This document shows positions 18,418 to 27,907 of a stretch of 64,000 bases of DNA, in pieces. Position 1 is the stretch's first letter; the number at the start of each line of letters is the position of its first letter. The notes under the pieces are model-generated. The model was given only the letters and a program-made list of their open reading frames with translations, was not told where the DNA came from and did no database searches. Both the position numbers and the translations under genes were made by a program. This DNA comes from Paraburkholderia fungorum (GTDB lineage Bacteria; Pseudomonadota; Gammaproteobacteria; Burkholderiales; Burkholderiaceae), in assembly GCF_902833645.1 (NCBI RefSeq), contig NZ_CADFGE010000018.1, forward strand, positions 115,733 through 179,732. Reading direction: 5' to 3'.

Positions 18418-19734
18418 ATGGATAGACGAAAAAGCGTTCGGATTATCGGGTTTGTCTACGGCGGCTATCTGATGAGGTACGTGTACCTCATCATCGTTGT
18501 GCCGTTCTACGGAAGGATGCTGGGCGTGGCCGGCTACGGCCGGGTACTGGCGTCGATGTCGTTGATGAACGTGATATGGATGCTCGTCAATTACGGTTTT
18601 AGCCCGGTCGGCATGCGTGACGTGTCGAAAGCGCAATCGAATGAAGAATGCAACGACATCTTCTCGTTGCATGTGAGCGCGCGCATTGTGCATGGTGTGG
18701 TGGGAGGGACCATCGGCCTGATTGCGACGATGTGTTCACCGATCCTGTCCGAGCGTCCTCTGATCGGCGTATTGGCTACGCTGCTCGGAATCGTGTCGGG
18801 GATGAATCTCGGTTGGCTGTTTCAGGGGCGTCATCAGTTTCGAACGCCGATCATTATCGAAGTGTTCGGCTTTCTCCTGAGCCTTGTACTGGTCTTGAGC
18901 CTCGTAAGAGGACCCGATGATGCGGTATGGGTGCTGGCAAGCCTTCTGATTGCCGGTGTGGTGTCCACGATCGTCTCCTATGGTTTGACGATCTACCAGC
19001 TGGGTTGGCCGCGTATCAGGCTGGCAGGCATCGTTCCCCTCGTGCGCAACTCGACGATGCTGTTTCTTTACTCGTCCGGGTCGGTCGTATTCACGGCGTC
19101 GTCCACTTACCTGTTGACGCTGTTGTCCACGCCCGACCAGGTTGGCTATTTCGGCGCGGCTGAACGCTTCGCGACGATCGCGCTCGCGCTGATGGGGCCG
19201 GCCGCGCAGGTGTTCATTCCCACCATCACGCGGCAGCTCGCACAGGGTGACATGCAAGGCGCGCACGAAACGACCCGGCGCGGCGCGACCTTGCTGATGG
19301 GATACGGACTGCTGATCTTCTGCGGCGCGCTAGCTTTGTCGCCCTTTGTGCTGCCTTTGATTCTTGGCGCCTCCTTTGAACCCAGCGCACACGTTCTGCA
19401 GATCTTTGCGTGGATGTTCCCATTCGCCGCGTTTAACGAGTTCGTGGCGGGCTATGTGTTCGTGCCGCGCAGGAAGGATCGTCTGCTTGCAGGCGTTGGC
19501 ATTGCGTCGGGTTTGATCAATCTGGTTGCGGCGCTCATTCTTGCGCCCCGATACGGTGCCACGGGTATCGCGCTTGCCCGCGTGATCGGCGAGGCGATGC
19601 TATCGGTCATGTTGATGGTGGTGGTGATTCGCCTCGAGCTGGTTGGGCTCGTACCGGGAGGCGAGCGGGCGTTGGGCATGGTTCGGGTTGCATGCGGTTT
19701 TCGACCGCAGACGCGTGCAGCGAAGGACGAGTAA
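18418..19734 (+). CDS. Wzx-like flippase (polysaccharide biosynthesis membrane protein)
   Basis: Polytopic membrane protein of 438 residues with about 12-14 hydrophobic segments, of the MOP/Wzx superfamily that flips undecaprenyl-linked repeat units across the inner membrane. Segments such as NYGFSPVGMRDVSKAQSNEE and GYFGAAERFATIALALMGPA are characteristic. I prefer the ATG preceded by CACGGAGA; a TTG eleven codons upstream, overlapping the previous gene, is possible. It is followed after 53 bp by another GT4 gene. Its presence together with the Wzy-like gene and Wzc-like kinase defines a Wzx/Wzy-dependent pathway. Confidence 0.88.
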   Translation: MDRRKSVRIIGFVYGGYLMRYVYLIIVVPFYGRMLGVAGYGRVLASMSLMNVIWMLVNYGFSPVGMRDVSKAQSNEECNDIFSLHVSARIVHGVVGGTIGLIATMCSPILSERPLIGVLATLLGIVSGMNLGWLFQGRHQFRTPIIIEVFGFLLSLVLVLSLVRGPDDAVWVLASLLIAGVVSTIVSYGLTIYQLGWPRIRLAGIVPLVRNSTMLFLYSSGSVVFTASSTYLLTLLSTPDQVGYFGAAERFATIALALMGPAAQVFIPTITRQLAQGDMQGAHETTRRGATLLMGYGLLIFCGALALSPFVLPLILGASFEPSAHVLQIFAWMFPFAAFNEFVAGYVFVPRRKDRLLAGVGIASGLINLVAALILAPRYGATGIALARVIGEAMLSVMLMVVVIRLELVGLVPGGERALGMVRVACGFRPQTRAAKDE

Positions 19735-19787
19735 AGCCGGTGGTGGAAAAAGCACAGAGGTCAGTCGCATTCTCACGGGAGGTTGAA

Positions 19788-20981
19788 GTGAAAGTCGCTA
19801 TTGTTCACGATTGGTTGGTGGTTTCGGGCGGCGCGGAAAAGGTGCTGAAGAACATCATCGAGTGCTTCCCGAAAGCGGATATCTTTTCGGTTGTCGATTT
19901 TCTGGAGGACCGCGACTGCGTGAAGGGGAAATCCGTCACAACCTCCTTCATCCAGAGGATGCCTTTGGCGCGCAAACGCTATCGTGCGTACCTGCCGTTG
20001 ATGCCGATCGCGATCGAACAGATCGACCTGTCTGGCTACGATCTCGTCATTTCCAGCTCGCACGCGGTGGCGAAAGGGGTGCTGACCGGACCGAACCAGA
20101 TTCACGTCAGTTACGTACATTCGCCGATTCGTTACGCGTGGGACCTGCAACACCAGTACCTCAACGAGTCTCATCTGAACACTGGTATCAAATCCATCAT
20201 GGCGCGCGTGCTGCTTCACTACATCCGTGGATGGGATTCGCGCTCGGCCAATGGCGTGGATCATCTGTTGGCGAATTCGCATTTCATCGCCCGGCGGATC
20301 AAGAAAACTTACCAGCGTGAAGCCACCGTCATTTACCCGCCGGTCGATCTGGCGAACATGACGATATGCACGCAGAAGGACGATTTCTACGTGACGGCCT
20401 CGCGCATGGTGCCGTATAAGCGCATCGATCTGATCGTGCGGGCCTTTTCACAGACACCTGAGCGCCGTCTTGTCGTGATTGGCGACGGTCCCGAGATGAA
20501 GAAGATCAGGGCAGCGGCCGGCGAGAACGTCACGATCCTGGGTCATCAACCGTTCGATACGCTGGTCGATCATTTAAGGCGCGCGCGTGCGTTCGTGTTT
20601 GCTGCAGAAGAAGACTTCGGTATTTCGGTTGTGGAGGCGCAGGCATGCGGAACGCCGGTGATCGCATTCGGCAGAGGCGGTGCGCTCGAATCCGTTATCG
20701 GCCTGCCACTTGAACGGCCTACGGGCGTGTTCTTCGGGGAACAGACGCCAGAGTCATTGCTGGCCGCGGTAGGCCGGTTTGAGCGGAACGCCGGCCTGTT
20801 CGATCCGCGGGCGTGCCGTAGAAACGCAGAGCGTTTTTCGTCGGAGAACTTCAAGACGGCGCTAACCAGCTTTATCGACTCACGGCTCCCATACGGAGGA
20901 CTCGAACACTTCCTGCCGTATCCGGTGGCGAGCCAGCAACTGCCTGTCAATCAGCGCCAGCATGCTGATGTGGTGTCGTGA
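19788..20981 (+). CDS. Glycosyltransferase family 4 protein (WbaZ-like mannosyltransferase type)
   Basis: GT-B glycosyltransferase of 397 residues. The start is a GTG (KVAIVHDWLVVSGGAEKVLK) with GGGAGG six bases upstream; the frame extends 32 codons further into the flippase gene but that part is not protein-like. Diagnostic segments are HVSYVHSPIRYAWD, SRMVPYKRIDLIVRAF and the donor-binding AAEEDFGISVVEAQACGTPV. This combination is typical of GDP-mannose-using WbaZ-type enzymes, which fits the manC gene 2 kb downstream; the mannose assignment remains inference. It ends 62 bp from the stop of the convergent polymerase gene. Confidence 0.88.
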   Translation: MKVAIVHDWLVVSGGAEKVLKNIIECFPKADIFSVVDFLEDRDCVKGKSVTTSFIQRMPLARKRYRAYLPLMPIAIEQIDLSGYDLVISSSHAVAKGVLTGPNQIHVSYVHSPIRYAWDLQHQYLNESHLNTGIKSIMARVLLHYIRGWDSRSANGVDHLLANSHFIARRIKKTYQREATVIYPPVDLANMTICTQKDDFYVTASRMVPYKRIDLIVRAFSQTPERRLVVIGDGPEMKKIRAAAGENVTILGHQPFDTLVDHLRRARAFVFAAEEDFGISVVEAQACGTPVIAFGRGGALESVIGLPLERPTGVFFGEQTPESLLAAVGRFERNAGLFDPRACRRNAERFSSENFKTALTSFIDSRLPYGGLEHFLPYPVASQQLPVNQRQHADVVS

Positions 20982-21042
20982 GTACGGATGTGTGCGCCGG
21001 CGAATCTGATCTAGGACGGAGTTCGCCGACGCCCGCCAGCAA

Positions 21043-22290
21043 TCAGAGCAGCGCGTGCTCTCTTGACCTCTGCTGAAGATGATCGATCGCGGCATTGTTG
21101 ACTGATCGCGCGGCCAGCAACAGGGAAATGACTAGCGCAAGGATCAGCACATTCGATGGCGAGACCAGACGATGTTCGGTCGCAGCCATGACAAGCAGGC
21201 AAACGGATGAAATCTCAACGAACCTGAAGGCGGCGAAGTTTTGTCCGCCGCCAAATAGTGCAGCGGCGGCCGCGCCGTGTTTGCACCACTCAATCAGTCT
21301 CCAGTAGAAGCCCAGCATCAGGGCAAGTCCCACTACGCCGAGCTCCGCAAGAATGTTCAGGTAGGAGTTGTGAGCGTGCGAGTCGCTATGCTCGATGATC
21401 TTGTCTGACGCGATACCCACCAGATGAAAATAATTCGTCACGTTGCCGATATGGTCGTCGAACGAACCAAAACCCAACCCTACGAGCGGACTCTGCTCGA
21501 AGTACGTCAGCGCCCGCGGCCATAGCCATTCATAGCGGATATCCAGATTGGCGACTTTGGCATCCTGATTCTCGATCGTGAAGGTGTAGCCCATATAGTC
21601 GACCCGCGGGTCCGTATGGTAGATCGCCATCCCAATGGAGCCCGCGATAAGGCCGGCGATCAGCGTTGCCAGCATCCAGCGCTTGCGGCCGAAATAGAGG
21701 TAGGGAAGAACGACAAGAACACCCAGCAACGAACCTCGGCTATAGGTGGAGAACAGCATCAGTGCATTGGCGGCTAGCAGGGCCAGCAGCAGCTTGCTGC
21801 GCCTGTGCAGATAGCATGCGATGCCGAGGCACAACAGCATGGCGAAGAAGCCTCCTGCCGCATTTCGCGCAATGAAGTAGCTGCCAAAGCTGTTGTCGGG
21901 ATTTGCAAGGATGCTGAGTAAGCCGTTGTGAACGATGTAGTAAGCGTAGGGCGGCAGATTGATCACCACGGCGAACACGAAGAATGTGCGAAGAACTTTA
22001 TTCAGATCCCAGCGGTGCGTGTACAGGCAACCGGCAAAAATGGGTGCATACGAAATGAAGAAATTACCGTCGCGCCGATAGAAATCAAATTCCAGAAATG
22101 AACGCGGATCGTAGAGCAGTGTAGAGACGATGACCAGAAGCGTGAAAGCGGTAAGCGGCGTCATGAACGCGGGGTAGCTGCGTCCAAAAAAACGCCATGG
22201 ACAAAAAGCGAGTGGCACCAACCCGACCGCACTCACGGGGACCAGATTGGTGACTGTCAGGAATAGTGCGAGTAACGATATGTAAGCCAT
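21043..22290 (-). CDS. O-antigen ligase / Wzy-like polymerase family membrane protein
   Basis: Membrane protein of 415 residues with about 11-12 hydrophobic segments. The large periplasmic loop typical of Wzy/WaaL proteins ends in the signature SHAHNSYLNILAELGVVGL near residue 300. A ribosome site CTGGAG precedes the ATG. In this context it is most likely the repeat-unit polymerase. It is the only gene of the central cluster on the minus strand, flanked by a convergent GT4 gene and the divergent manC gene, so it must have its own promoter in 22291-22823. Confidence 0.85.
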   Translation of the reverse strand: MAYISLLALFLTVTNLVPVSAVGLVPLAFCPWRFFGRSYPAFMTPLTAFTLLVIVSTLLYDPRSFLEFDFYRRDGNFFISYAPIFAGCLYTHRWDLNKVLRTFFVFAVVINLPPYAYYIVHNGLLSILANPDNSFGSYFIARNAAGGFFAMLLCLGIACYLHRRSKLLLALLAANALMLFSTYSRGSLLGVLVVLPYLYFGRKRWMLATLIAGLIAGSIGMAIYHTDPRVDYMGYTFTIENQDAKVANLDIRYEWLWPRALTYFEQSPLVGLGFGSFDDHIGNVTNYFHLVGIASDKIIEHSDSHAHNSYLNILAELGVVGLALMLGFYWRLIEWCKHGAAAAALFGGGQNFAAFRFVEISSVCLLVMAATEHRLVSPSNVLILALVISLLLAARSVNNAAIDHLQQRSREHALL

Positions 22291-22823
22291 TGCGGCTCCA
22301 GATAAATGGATGGCGTATAGCGGATGGCGTACCAGAACATCAACTCGTTCGCGTCAAAGGTATCACGGCGATAAGTTGATTTCCAACCTGCTTGTCTCAT
22401 CAGACACGCAAATCAGCTACTCGTTAGCGTGCTGGCAAAAACAGGTCCAACGACCTGGGCCAAAACCTCAACGGTTCGCGCCAGAAATGCTGTGGTGCAG
22501 CGTAGTCTGACTATGATGAAGTTCATCAAGTACTGCTCTGTGGCGCTAGCTTGCCGGTAGGAGTCGGGGCGTGTCGTGATGCTTGAAACGACATGCAGTT
22601 GCGATCGAACCGCAAGTCTATCCACGCTTTCCGGTCGGGCCAGATTTACGGTCAGCGCGGGCATCTTTACCGCCGGTAACTGAACCATTGGTTTTGTCCG
22701 TCTGACACAGTCGTCCTGTCATTGATCACACAAGAAACCAACGGCGCGATTGAAGGTGCAACGCGTTGTGCGCGGACGTGAGGATTTCGTCCGCCGGCTG
22801 GTTTCAATGTAAAGGAGCTTTAA
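22291..22823. promoter_or_regulatory. Divergent promoter region between wzy-like gene and manC
   Basis: 533 bp with no credible gene. A 13-bp palindrome TTACCG-c-CGGTAA lies at 22667-22679, with a TTACGG half-site about 20 bp before it, roughly 145 bp upstream of manC; this is a plausible operator. The manC ribosome site AAGGAG is at about 22812. Promoters for both divergent genes must lie here. Confidence 0.5.
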
Positions 22824-24338
22824 ATGAGCAAGATTACGGTAGTTGCCGGCGAGTTGGACAGCGAAGCGATCGATCAGGTTGTGGTGGACTATCCACCGCT
22901 CGTGCAAGTGATTCTCGCGGGTGGATCGGGTACTCGCCTGTGGCCGGTGTCGCGCGAGCAGTTTCCGAAGCAGTTGATCGACGTGATCGGTAACCAGACT
23001 TTGCTACAGGCCACGATGGGGCGAATGGCGGGTTTCAGTACGAGCTGGGAGATCGCTGCGGATCCGCTCGTCGTGTGCGGGGCGGAGCACTACTTCGCGA
23101 CTTACGAACAGGCCCGGGAAATTGGCGTGAACGCGCGCATTATCGTCGAGCCGGCTCGCCGGGATACGGCGCCGGCCCTTACGCTTGCCGCACTGGCGGC
23201 GTGTGCCGATGGGCAGGATGCCATCCTGGTCGCCATGCCCGCGGACCATGCCATTGCCAATCTGGATGCGCTCCACCAGTCGATCGACATTGCAGCACGT
23301 CATGCGCTGAAGGGCGAGATCGCTACACTGGGCATCCCGCCCGATCGGGCCGATACGGGATTCGGTTATATCCGCCTTGGCGAGGTATTGCCGGATGGCG
23401 CGCATCGCATCGAACGTTTTGTTGAGAAGCCGGCCGCGGAACTTGCCGCGCAGTACATTGAATCTGGCAATTACTGGTGGAATAGCGGCATGTTCGTGGT
23501 TCGTTCGTCTGTCTGGCTGGCTGTCATCGAGCGGTTCCAGCCGGAGATCCACGCGGCGTGTGTCGAGGCGTACCAGGGCGCCAAGAAAACGGACGAATGC
23601 ATCATTCCCGATGCTACCGGGTTCCTGCGTTCGCCATCCGATTCGATCGATTACGCGGTGATGGAGCACGTCGCCAAACCCGATTCGCCCTTCAGCGCGA
23701 TCGTGGTGCCGCTCGACGCGGGCTGGTCGGATCTCGGCTCGTGGGATGCGGTCTGGCAGGCGATGGAAAAGGACGAGTGCGGCAACGCGTCCAACGGGCG
23801 CGTGCTGTTCGAAGGCGCAACCGCCACTTATGCGCGTTCGCAGGGAGGGCGACTCGTTGCGTGTGTCGGCACGAACAACATGATCGTGGTCGATACCGAC
23901 GATGCGGTGCTGGTCGCGGACCGGTCGCATGTGCAGGACATCAAGGGGCTGGTGTCGCGCATCAAGCGCGAGAAGTCTCCGGAAGCCGACGCGCACAGAA
24001 AGGTGCGCCGGCCGTGGGGTTTCTACGATTCGATCGATCATGGCGACCGTTTCCAGGTGAAGCGCATTGTCGTCATGCCCGGTGCGCGCCTGTCGTTGCA
24101 GATGCATCACCACCGCGCGGAGCACTGGGTGGTCGTGAGCGGCACCGCGCTTGTCACGCGCGGCGAGGAGCAGTTCCTTCTCGGCGAAAACGAGTCGACC
24201 TACATTCCACTCGGCATACGCCATCGTCTGGAAAATCCCGGCTGCGTTCCGCTTCAGATCATCGAGGTTCAGTCCGGAACATATCTCGGCGAAGACGACA
24301 TCGTCAGATTCGACGACAAGTACGGGCGGTGCGGTTGA
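22824..24338 (+). CDS. manC: Mannose-1-phosphate guanylyltransferase / mannose-6-phosphate isomerase
   Basis: Bifunctional enzyme of 504 residues making GDP-mannose in the cytoplasm. The N-terminal nucleotidyltransferase carries VILAGGSGTRLWPVSREQFPK, with the pyrophosphorylase signature GGSGTRLWP near residue 33, and FVEKPAAELA. The C-terminal type II isomerase is a cupin with HRAEHWVVVSGTA and the closing GEDDIVRFDDKYGR. Length is slightly above the usual 470-490 because of an N-terminal 28-residue extension. A strong AAGGAG lies 7-8 bases before the ATG. No phosphomannomutase gene (manB) is in the window, so that step must be encoded elsewhere. Confidence 0.95.
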   Translation: MSKITVVAGELDSEAIDQVVVDYPPLVQVILAGGSGTRLWPVSREQFPKQLIDVIGNQTLLQATMGRMAGFSTSWEIAADPLVVCGAEHYFATYEQAREIGVNARIIVEPARRDTAPALTLAALAACADGQDAILVAMPADHAIANLDALHQSIDIAARHALKGEIATLGIPPDRADTGFGYIRLGEVLPDGAHRIERFVEKPAAELAAQYIESGNYWWNSGMFVVRSSVWLAVIERFQPEIHAACVEAYQGAKKTDECIIPDATGFLRSPSDSIDYAVMEHVAKPDSPFSAIVVPLDAGWSDLGSWDAVWQAMEKDECGNASNGRVLFEGATATYARSQGGRLVACVGTNNMIVVDTDDAVLVADRSHVQDIKGLVSRIKREKSPEADAHRKVRRPWGFYDSIDHGDRFQVKRIVVMPGARLSLQMHHHRAEHWVVVSGTALVTRGEEQFLLGENESTYIPLGIRHRLENPGCVPLQIIEVQSGTYLGEDDIVRFDDKYGRCG

Positions 24339-24378
24339 ATCAGCTCTGGTAACGGGGTACGTGTACTAAGGGGCTGTG

Positions 24379-25761
24379 ATGCGATTGATTACCGGTTTAC
24401 TGGCAAGACTATTCGACGTGGCGATGATTCTGACCGGCGCACTGGTTGCCTCCAGGATCCGCTTCGACGATGCGTCTCAACGAGGTTTCTATTTTGCGTT
24501 CGTGGCTTTCGCCGCCGCTTTTTCATTGGCTGTGTTTCCGGCGCTCGGTGTGTACGAGTCGTGGCGGGGACGCTCCAAAAGAGCGCTGGTGGGGCAAGTC
24601 GCGCTCGGCTGGCTGGTCGTGCAGGCCTGCGCAATGGCACTGATGTTCTCGTTGCATCGAATCGACTTTGTCTCGCGTCTCTGGTTTGCCTACTGGACCG
24701 GCATATCCGGCGGCCTGATGATTGCCGGCCGCATGATGACGCACATGCTGCTTGGCCGGGCGCGCAATGCGGGTCTGAACTTGCAGCAGGTGGCCGTGGC
24801 GGCGTGCGGCGATCATTGCGACGAGATCATCCGCAAGATGGAGATGAATCCGGCTGCGGGGTTTCGGCCCAACGCGCTGTACAACGTGCGCGCTGACACC
24901 ACCGCGGCGGCCACGACGGCGGTGCGGGTCTTTAAAGAGCATGCAAGCTTTGCCCGATACGTTCGGGAACGGCAGATCGGCGAAGTCTGGCTGGCGTTGC
25001 CATTGACCGAGGAACGCACGATCCTCAAGCTGGTCAATGAGTTTCGCAACGATCTGATCAATATACGGTTCATGCCCGATGTGCGCACGTTAGCGTTGTT
25101 TGAAGGCAGTGTCACGGATCTGCTGGGCGTGCCGACCATCAATCTCGCCGCGTCGCCGTTGCCGCCCAACGCATTAGTGCAGAAGGAGTTGTTCGACCGG
25201 CTCTTTGCGCTGGGCGCATTGATCGCGGTATCGCCCATTCTGCTTGCCTGTGCGATTGCGGTTAAGCTGAGTTCGCCTGGACCGGTATTTTTCAAGCAAT
25301 GCCGTAAAGGGGCGGATGGCCGTGTCTTCACCATCTTCAAGTTTCGCACCATGCGTCTGCATGAACAGAAGCGTGGTGTGCTCGAACAGGCGACCCGTGG
25401 CGACCCACGCATTACCAAAGTGGGTGGATTCCTTAGGCGTACGAGCCTCGATGAATTGCCGCAGTTCTTCAATGTGCTGCGCGGCGATATGTCGGTGGTG
25501 GGGCCTCGTCCTCACGCGCTGGAGCACGACGACCTCTACCAGAACATTGTGTCCGGCTACATTCATCGTTACCGCATCAAGCCGGGCATTACCGGATGGG
25601 CGCAGATTAACGGCTTTCGCGGCGAAACCGATCGCATCGAAAAAATGGAGGGCCGTGTCGCGCACGATTTGTATTACCTCAGGAACTGGTCATTCAGACT
25701 TGATGTAAAGATCATTTTCGCGACTGTATTCAAGGGGCTTCATCATCCTAACGCTTACTGA
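24379..25761 (+). CDS. wcaJ: Undecaprenyl-phosphate hexose-1-phosphate transferase (WcaJ type)
   Basis: Polyisoprenyl-phosphate transferase that starts repeat-unit synthesis by loading a sugar-1-phosphate, usually glucose, on undecaprenyl phosphate. About 460 residues: four N-terminal TM segments (residues 1-115), a CoA-binding-like middle domain, one more hydrophobic segment near 280, and the catalytic bacterial sugar transferase domain. That domain shows LSSPGPVFFKQCRKG, FKFRTMR, LRRTSLDELPQF, VGPRPHA and YRIKPGITGWAQINGFRGE. I prefer the ATG over the adjacent GTG because the AAGGGG site is then correctly spaced. It lies 40 bp after manC. Confidence 0.93.
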   Translation: MRLITGLLARLFDVAMILTGALVASRIRFDDASQRGFYFAFVAFAAAFSLAVFPALGVYESWRGRSKRALVGQVALGWLVVQACAMALMFSLHRIDFVSRLWFAYWTGISGGLMIAGRMMTHMLLGRARNAGLNLQQVAVAACGDHCDEIIRKMEMNPAAGFRPNALYNVRADTTAAATTAVRVFKEHASFARYVRERQIGEVWLALPLTEERTILKLVNEFRNDLINIRFMPDVRTLALFEGSVTDLLGVPTINLAASPLPPNALVQKELFDRLFALGALIAVSPILLACAIAVKLSSPGPVFFKQCRKGADGRVFTIFKFRTMRLHEQKRGVLEQATRGDPRITKVGGFLRRTSLDELPQFFNVLRGDMSVVGPRPHALEHDDLYQNIVSGYIHRYRIKPGITGWAQINGFRGETDRIEKMEGRVAHDLYYLRNWSFRLDVKIIFATVFKGLHHPNAY

Positions 25762-25802
25762 GCTTAGATCGAGGTCCCAGTAATACGGTACAGGGAGTAG
25801 GG

Positions 25803-26864
25803 ATGGTCTCATTCGACGTGGAACGCGTGGTCAGGCGATCGTTAAAGAGGGCGGGGCAATTCAGATTCCACCGGAATCATGGCGCCCAGGCAGGGCGCGT
25901 GCTGGAGTTTCTGGAGAGGACGTACGGAAAGGCCGATCCGGCGCATCTGAAGCTCGCCGACACCTACGCGCGCGATGTATTTGGGAGTGGCGTCTACGCA
26001 CCGTGGCTGCGCGTCTACACGGCGTTCAACGGAACGTTCAAGGAAGGGTGGATTCCGGATAACTATTACGGCAGCGTGGTCGTGCCCAGCATGAAAGGCT
26101 CGTACGGCAAGCTGTCCGCGTTGAAGCCGTTATCGCGGTTGATCTTCGACAGCGACGCGTTTCCGGATATCGCTTACTTCGCTAATGGCCTGTTCTTCAC
26201 GGACAGAAGTGTTGTGATTCCGGAGCATGCTCTCGAGAGCATGGTATTCGAGCAGTGCGACAGGATCGTATTCAAGCTGGACGGGTCCGGCCAGGGTAAG
26301 GGCGTGTACCTCTTCGACAGAAAGAACTTCAACCGCGAAGTGATCAAATCGCTTGGCAATGGTGTGATTCAGAAGTTCATCACTCAGCATCGCGTGTTCA
26401 ATGCTTTTGCGTCAAAGCCGGTTGCCACGCTGCGCTTCACGACAGTTGTAGACGATGCCGGAGGCATCTCTATTCGAGCCTGCTTTTTCCGGCTCGGAAG
26501 AGCGGACGACACACACGTTCAGGGCGATCACGATATCTGCGTGCCGGTCGATCTGGTTAGTGGTGAGCTGGGTCGCGTGGGTTACATGAACGATTGGGGT
26601 GCGATTGCAGAACATCCCGATTCCGGCGTTCGTTTCTCCGGTGTGACGATCCCGGCATTTGCGCATTGCGTGGCGATGGTCCTCGATCTGCATCGGAAAA
26701 TTCCCTTTGCTCGATGCATAGGGTGGGATGTGACCGTCGATGCGGACGAGAACGTTCAGGTGATGGAATGGAACGGTGAACACAACGATGTGAAGTTCAG
26801 TGAAGCTACCCAAGGCCCGTGCTTTGCAGATTTGAAGTGGGAGCGGCTAGGAGCGGTGGCTTGA
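25803..26864 (+). CDS. Sugar-transfer-associated ATP-grasp protein
   Basis: ATP-grasp-type protein of 353 residues of the group found beside glycan synthesis genes. Visible segments are VFKLDGSGQGKGVYLFDRKN (nucleotide-binding strand with Lys and a Gly-rich loop), VIQKFITQHRVFN, ATLRFTTVVDD and, near the C-terminus, CIGWDVTVDADENVQVMEWN, which carries the acidic and Asn metal ligands. It should ligate a carboxylate, possibly an amino acid, to an amine or sugar; the true reaction of this family is not established. The gene lies 41 bp after the wcaJ-like gene and is probably co-transcribed. It is unrelated in detail to the TupA-like protein at 9039-10058. Confidence 0.8.
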   Translation: MVSFDVERVVRRSLKRAGQFRFHRNHGAQAGRVLEFLERTYGKADPAHLKLADTYARDVFGSGVYAPWLRVYTAFNGTFKEGWIPDNYYGSVVVPSMKGSYGKLSALKPLSRLIFDSDAFPDIAYFANGLFFTDRSVVIPEHALESMVFEQCDRIVFKLDGSGQGKGVYLFDRKNFNREVIKSLGNGVIQKFITQHRVFNAFASKPVATLRFTTVVDDAGGISIRACFFRLGRADDTHVQGDHDICVPVDLVSGELGRVGYMNDWGAIAEHPDSGVRFSGVTIPAFAHCVAMVLDLHRKIPFARCIGWDVTVDADENVQVMEWNGEHNDVKFSEATQGPCFADLKWERLGAVA

Positions 26865-26879
26865 ATACGGAGACAGGAA

Positions 26880-27203
26880 GTGAGCGAACGGTTGTGGTGC
26901 GTTCATATCGAAGGACTTAACGACTTCATTGTCGCCGACTCCCAGCGAACGGCCGAGCAGGAGGCGTTGGCGATTAATGCGTACATAGACAGCGCCGAAA
27001 CGGGTCCGCGCGCGGCGGTGTTGAGAGCGGTGGTGGTCGAATGGCCATTCGACGCCGCCGATCACGCGCGCGCGTTGCAGGAGGACTGGGAAGATCTCCA
27101 GCGCATGCCGCACAGACGGGCGTCTGCGAGCAAATCCGACAGCCTGTTCGTGAGTATGGCGCGACGTGTAAAAAAGCTGGTCTCGGTGGCGCGTGGGAAA
27201 TAG
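26880..27203 (+). CDS. Small hypothetical protein at the end of the polysaccharide operon
   Basis: 107-residue soluble protein that I do not recognise. It starts with GTG, preceded by GGAGACAGG, and lies 15 bp after the ATP-grasp gene, so it is co-transcribed with it. The N-terminus (MSERLWCVHIEGLNDFIVAD) looks like a small alpha/beta domain, followed by an Ala-rich helix and a basic C-terminal tail (MARRVKKLVSVARGK) that could bind membrane or nucleic acid. No signal peptide or transmembrane segment is seen. Confidence 0.65.
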   Translation: MSERLWCVHIEGLNDFIVADSQRTAEQEALAINAYIDSAETGPRAAVLRAVVVEWPFDAADHARALQEDWEDLQRMPHRRASASKSDSLFVSMARRVKKLVSVARGK

Positions 27204-27401
27204 AACCGACACTGCGTCGCGCGCAATCTGGCAAGGGCACGGAAATGCGCGTACCTGTCCTCACCGATGCGTTCGCCGATCACAGCAATGAACACCATCC
27301 GGAAGATACCCTGCGTATTGCCGCCGGCGAGCGGTCCGCAAACGAGAACTGCTGGAAGAAGAACAGAAATCGCGCTTACAGCTATCGAGACTCATGTTGA
27401 C

Positions 27402-27815
27402 TCATGAATCGATACGGGGGACGCTAAATGCGCCTTCGAGCGACTTGAGTTCGGCGCGGTGCATCTCGGCAAGACGGGCAAGCACAAGTTCGCCTGCTTT
27501 CAACAAATGAACCTCGACCTGGCGGCGATCCGTCTCACTGATTTTTCTGCGGACCAGATCGAGCGCCTCACAGCGGGACACAAGTGCGACCACGCCGTGA
27601 TGCTGTGCCTGGAGTCGTTCCGCAAGCTCGCCGATGGTCGCCCAGTCGCGTTCCGGATACCCCTTGATATGCAGGAGCAGCAGGTACTGCAACGGCGTGA
27701 TGCCTTCGCCCTGAGCGGCCTGCTCGGAAAAACGCTCGAAGCGCCGCATCTGGTAGCGAAACTCCGACAACTGCTCGAAGTCCGCCTTGGTCAAGTTGCG
27801 AGTGAGTGTTTTCAT
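27402..27815 (-). CDS. MarR family transcriptional regulator
   Basis: 137-residue winged-helix regulator starting at MKTLTRNLTKADFEQ; the frame is open for 17 more codons upstream. The MarR core is clear: LQYLLLLHIKGYP (helix 2), TIGELAERLQAQHHGVVALV (recognition helix) and LVRRKISETDRRQVEVHLL (wing with the DxR signature). It lies 92 bp downstream of, and in the same direction as, the HPP/CBS gene, so both may be one unit; the dyad at 29170-29188 upstream of the HPP/CBS gene is a candidate operator for it. Confidence 0.88.
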   Translation of the reverse strand: MKTLTRNLTKADFEQLSEFRYQMRRFERFSEQAAQGEGITPLQYLLLLHIKGYPERDWATIGELAERLQAQHHGVVALVSRCEALDLVRRKISETDRRQVEVHLLKAGELVLARLAEMHRAELKSLEGAFSVPRIDS

Positions 27816-27907
27816 CGGCCTTTGCGAGGAAATGGGTAAAGCGCAGATTATGTCGTCACGTGACATTTATGCCGGCGTTTCGGCGCAGCTGTCCGTGTGT
27901 GATCGTG

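Noticed and set aside
23004..24224. 406-codon minus-strand open frame antisense to manC
   Set aside because: Shadow frame; the sense strand encodes an unmistakable ManC protein.
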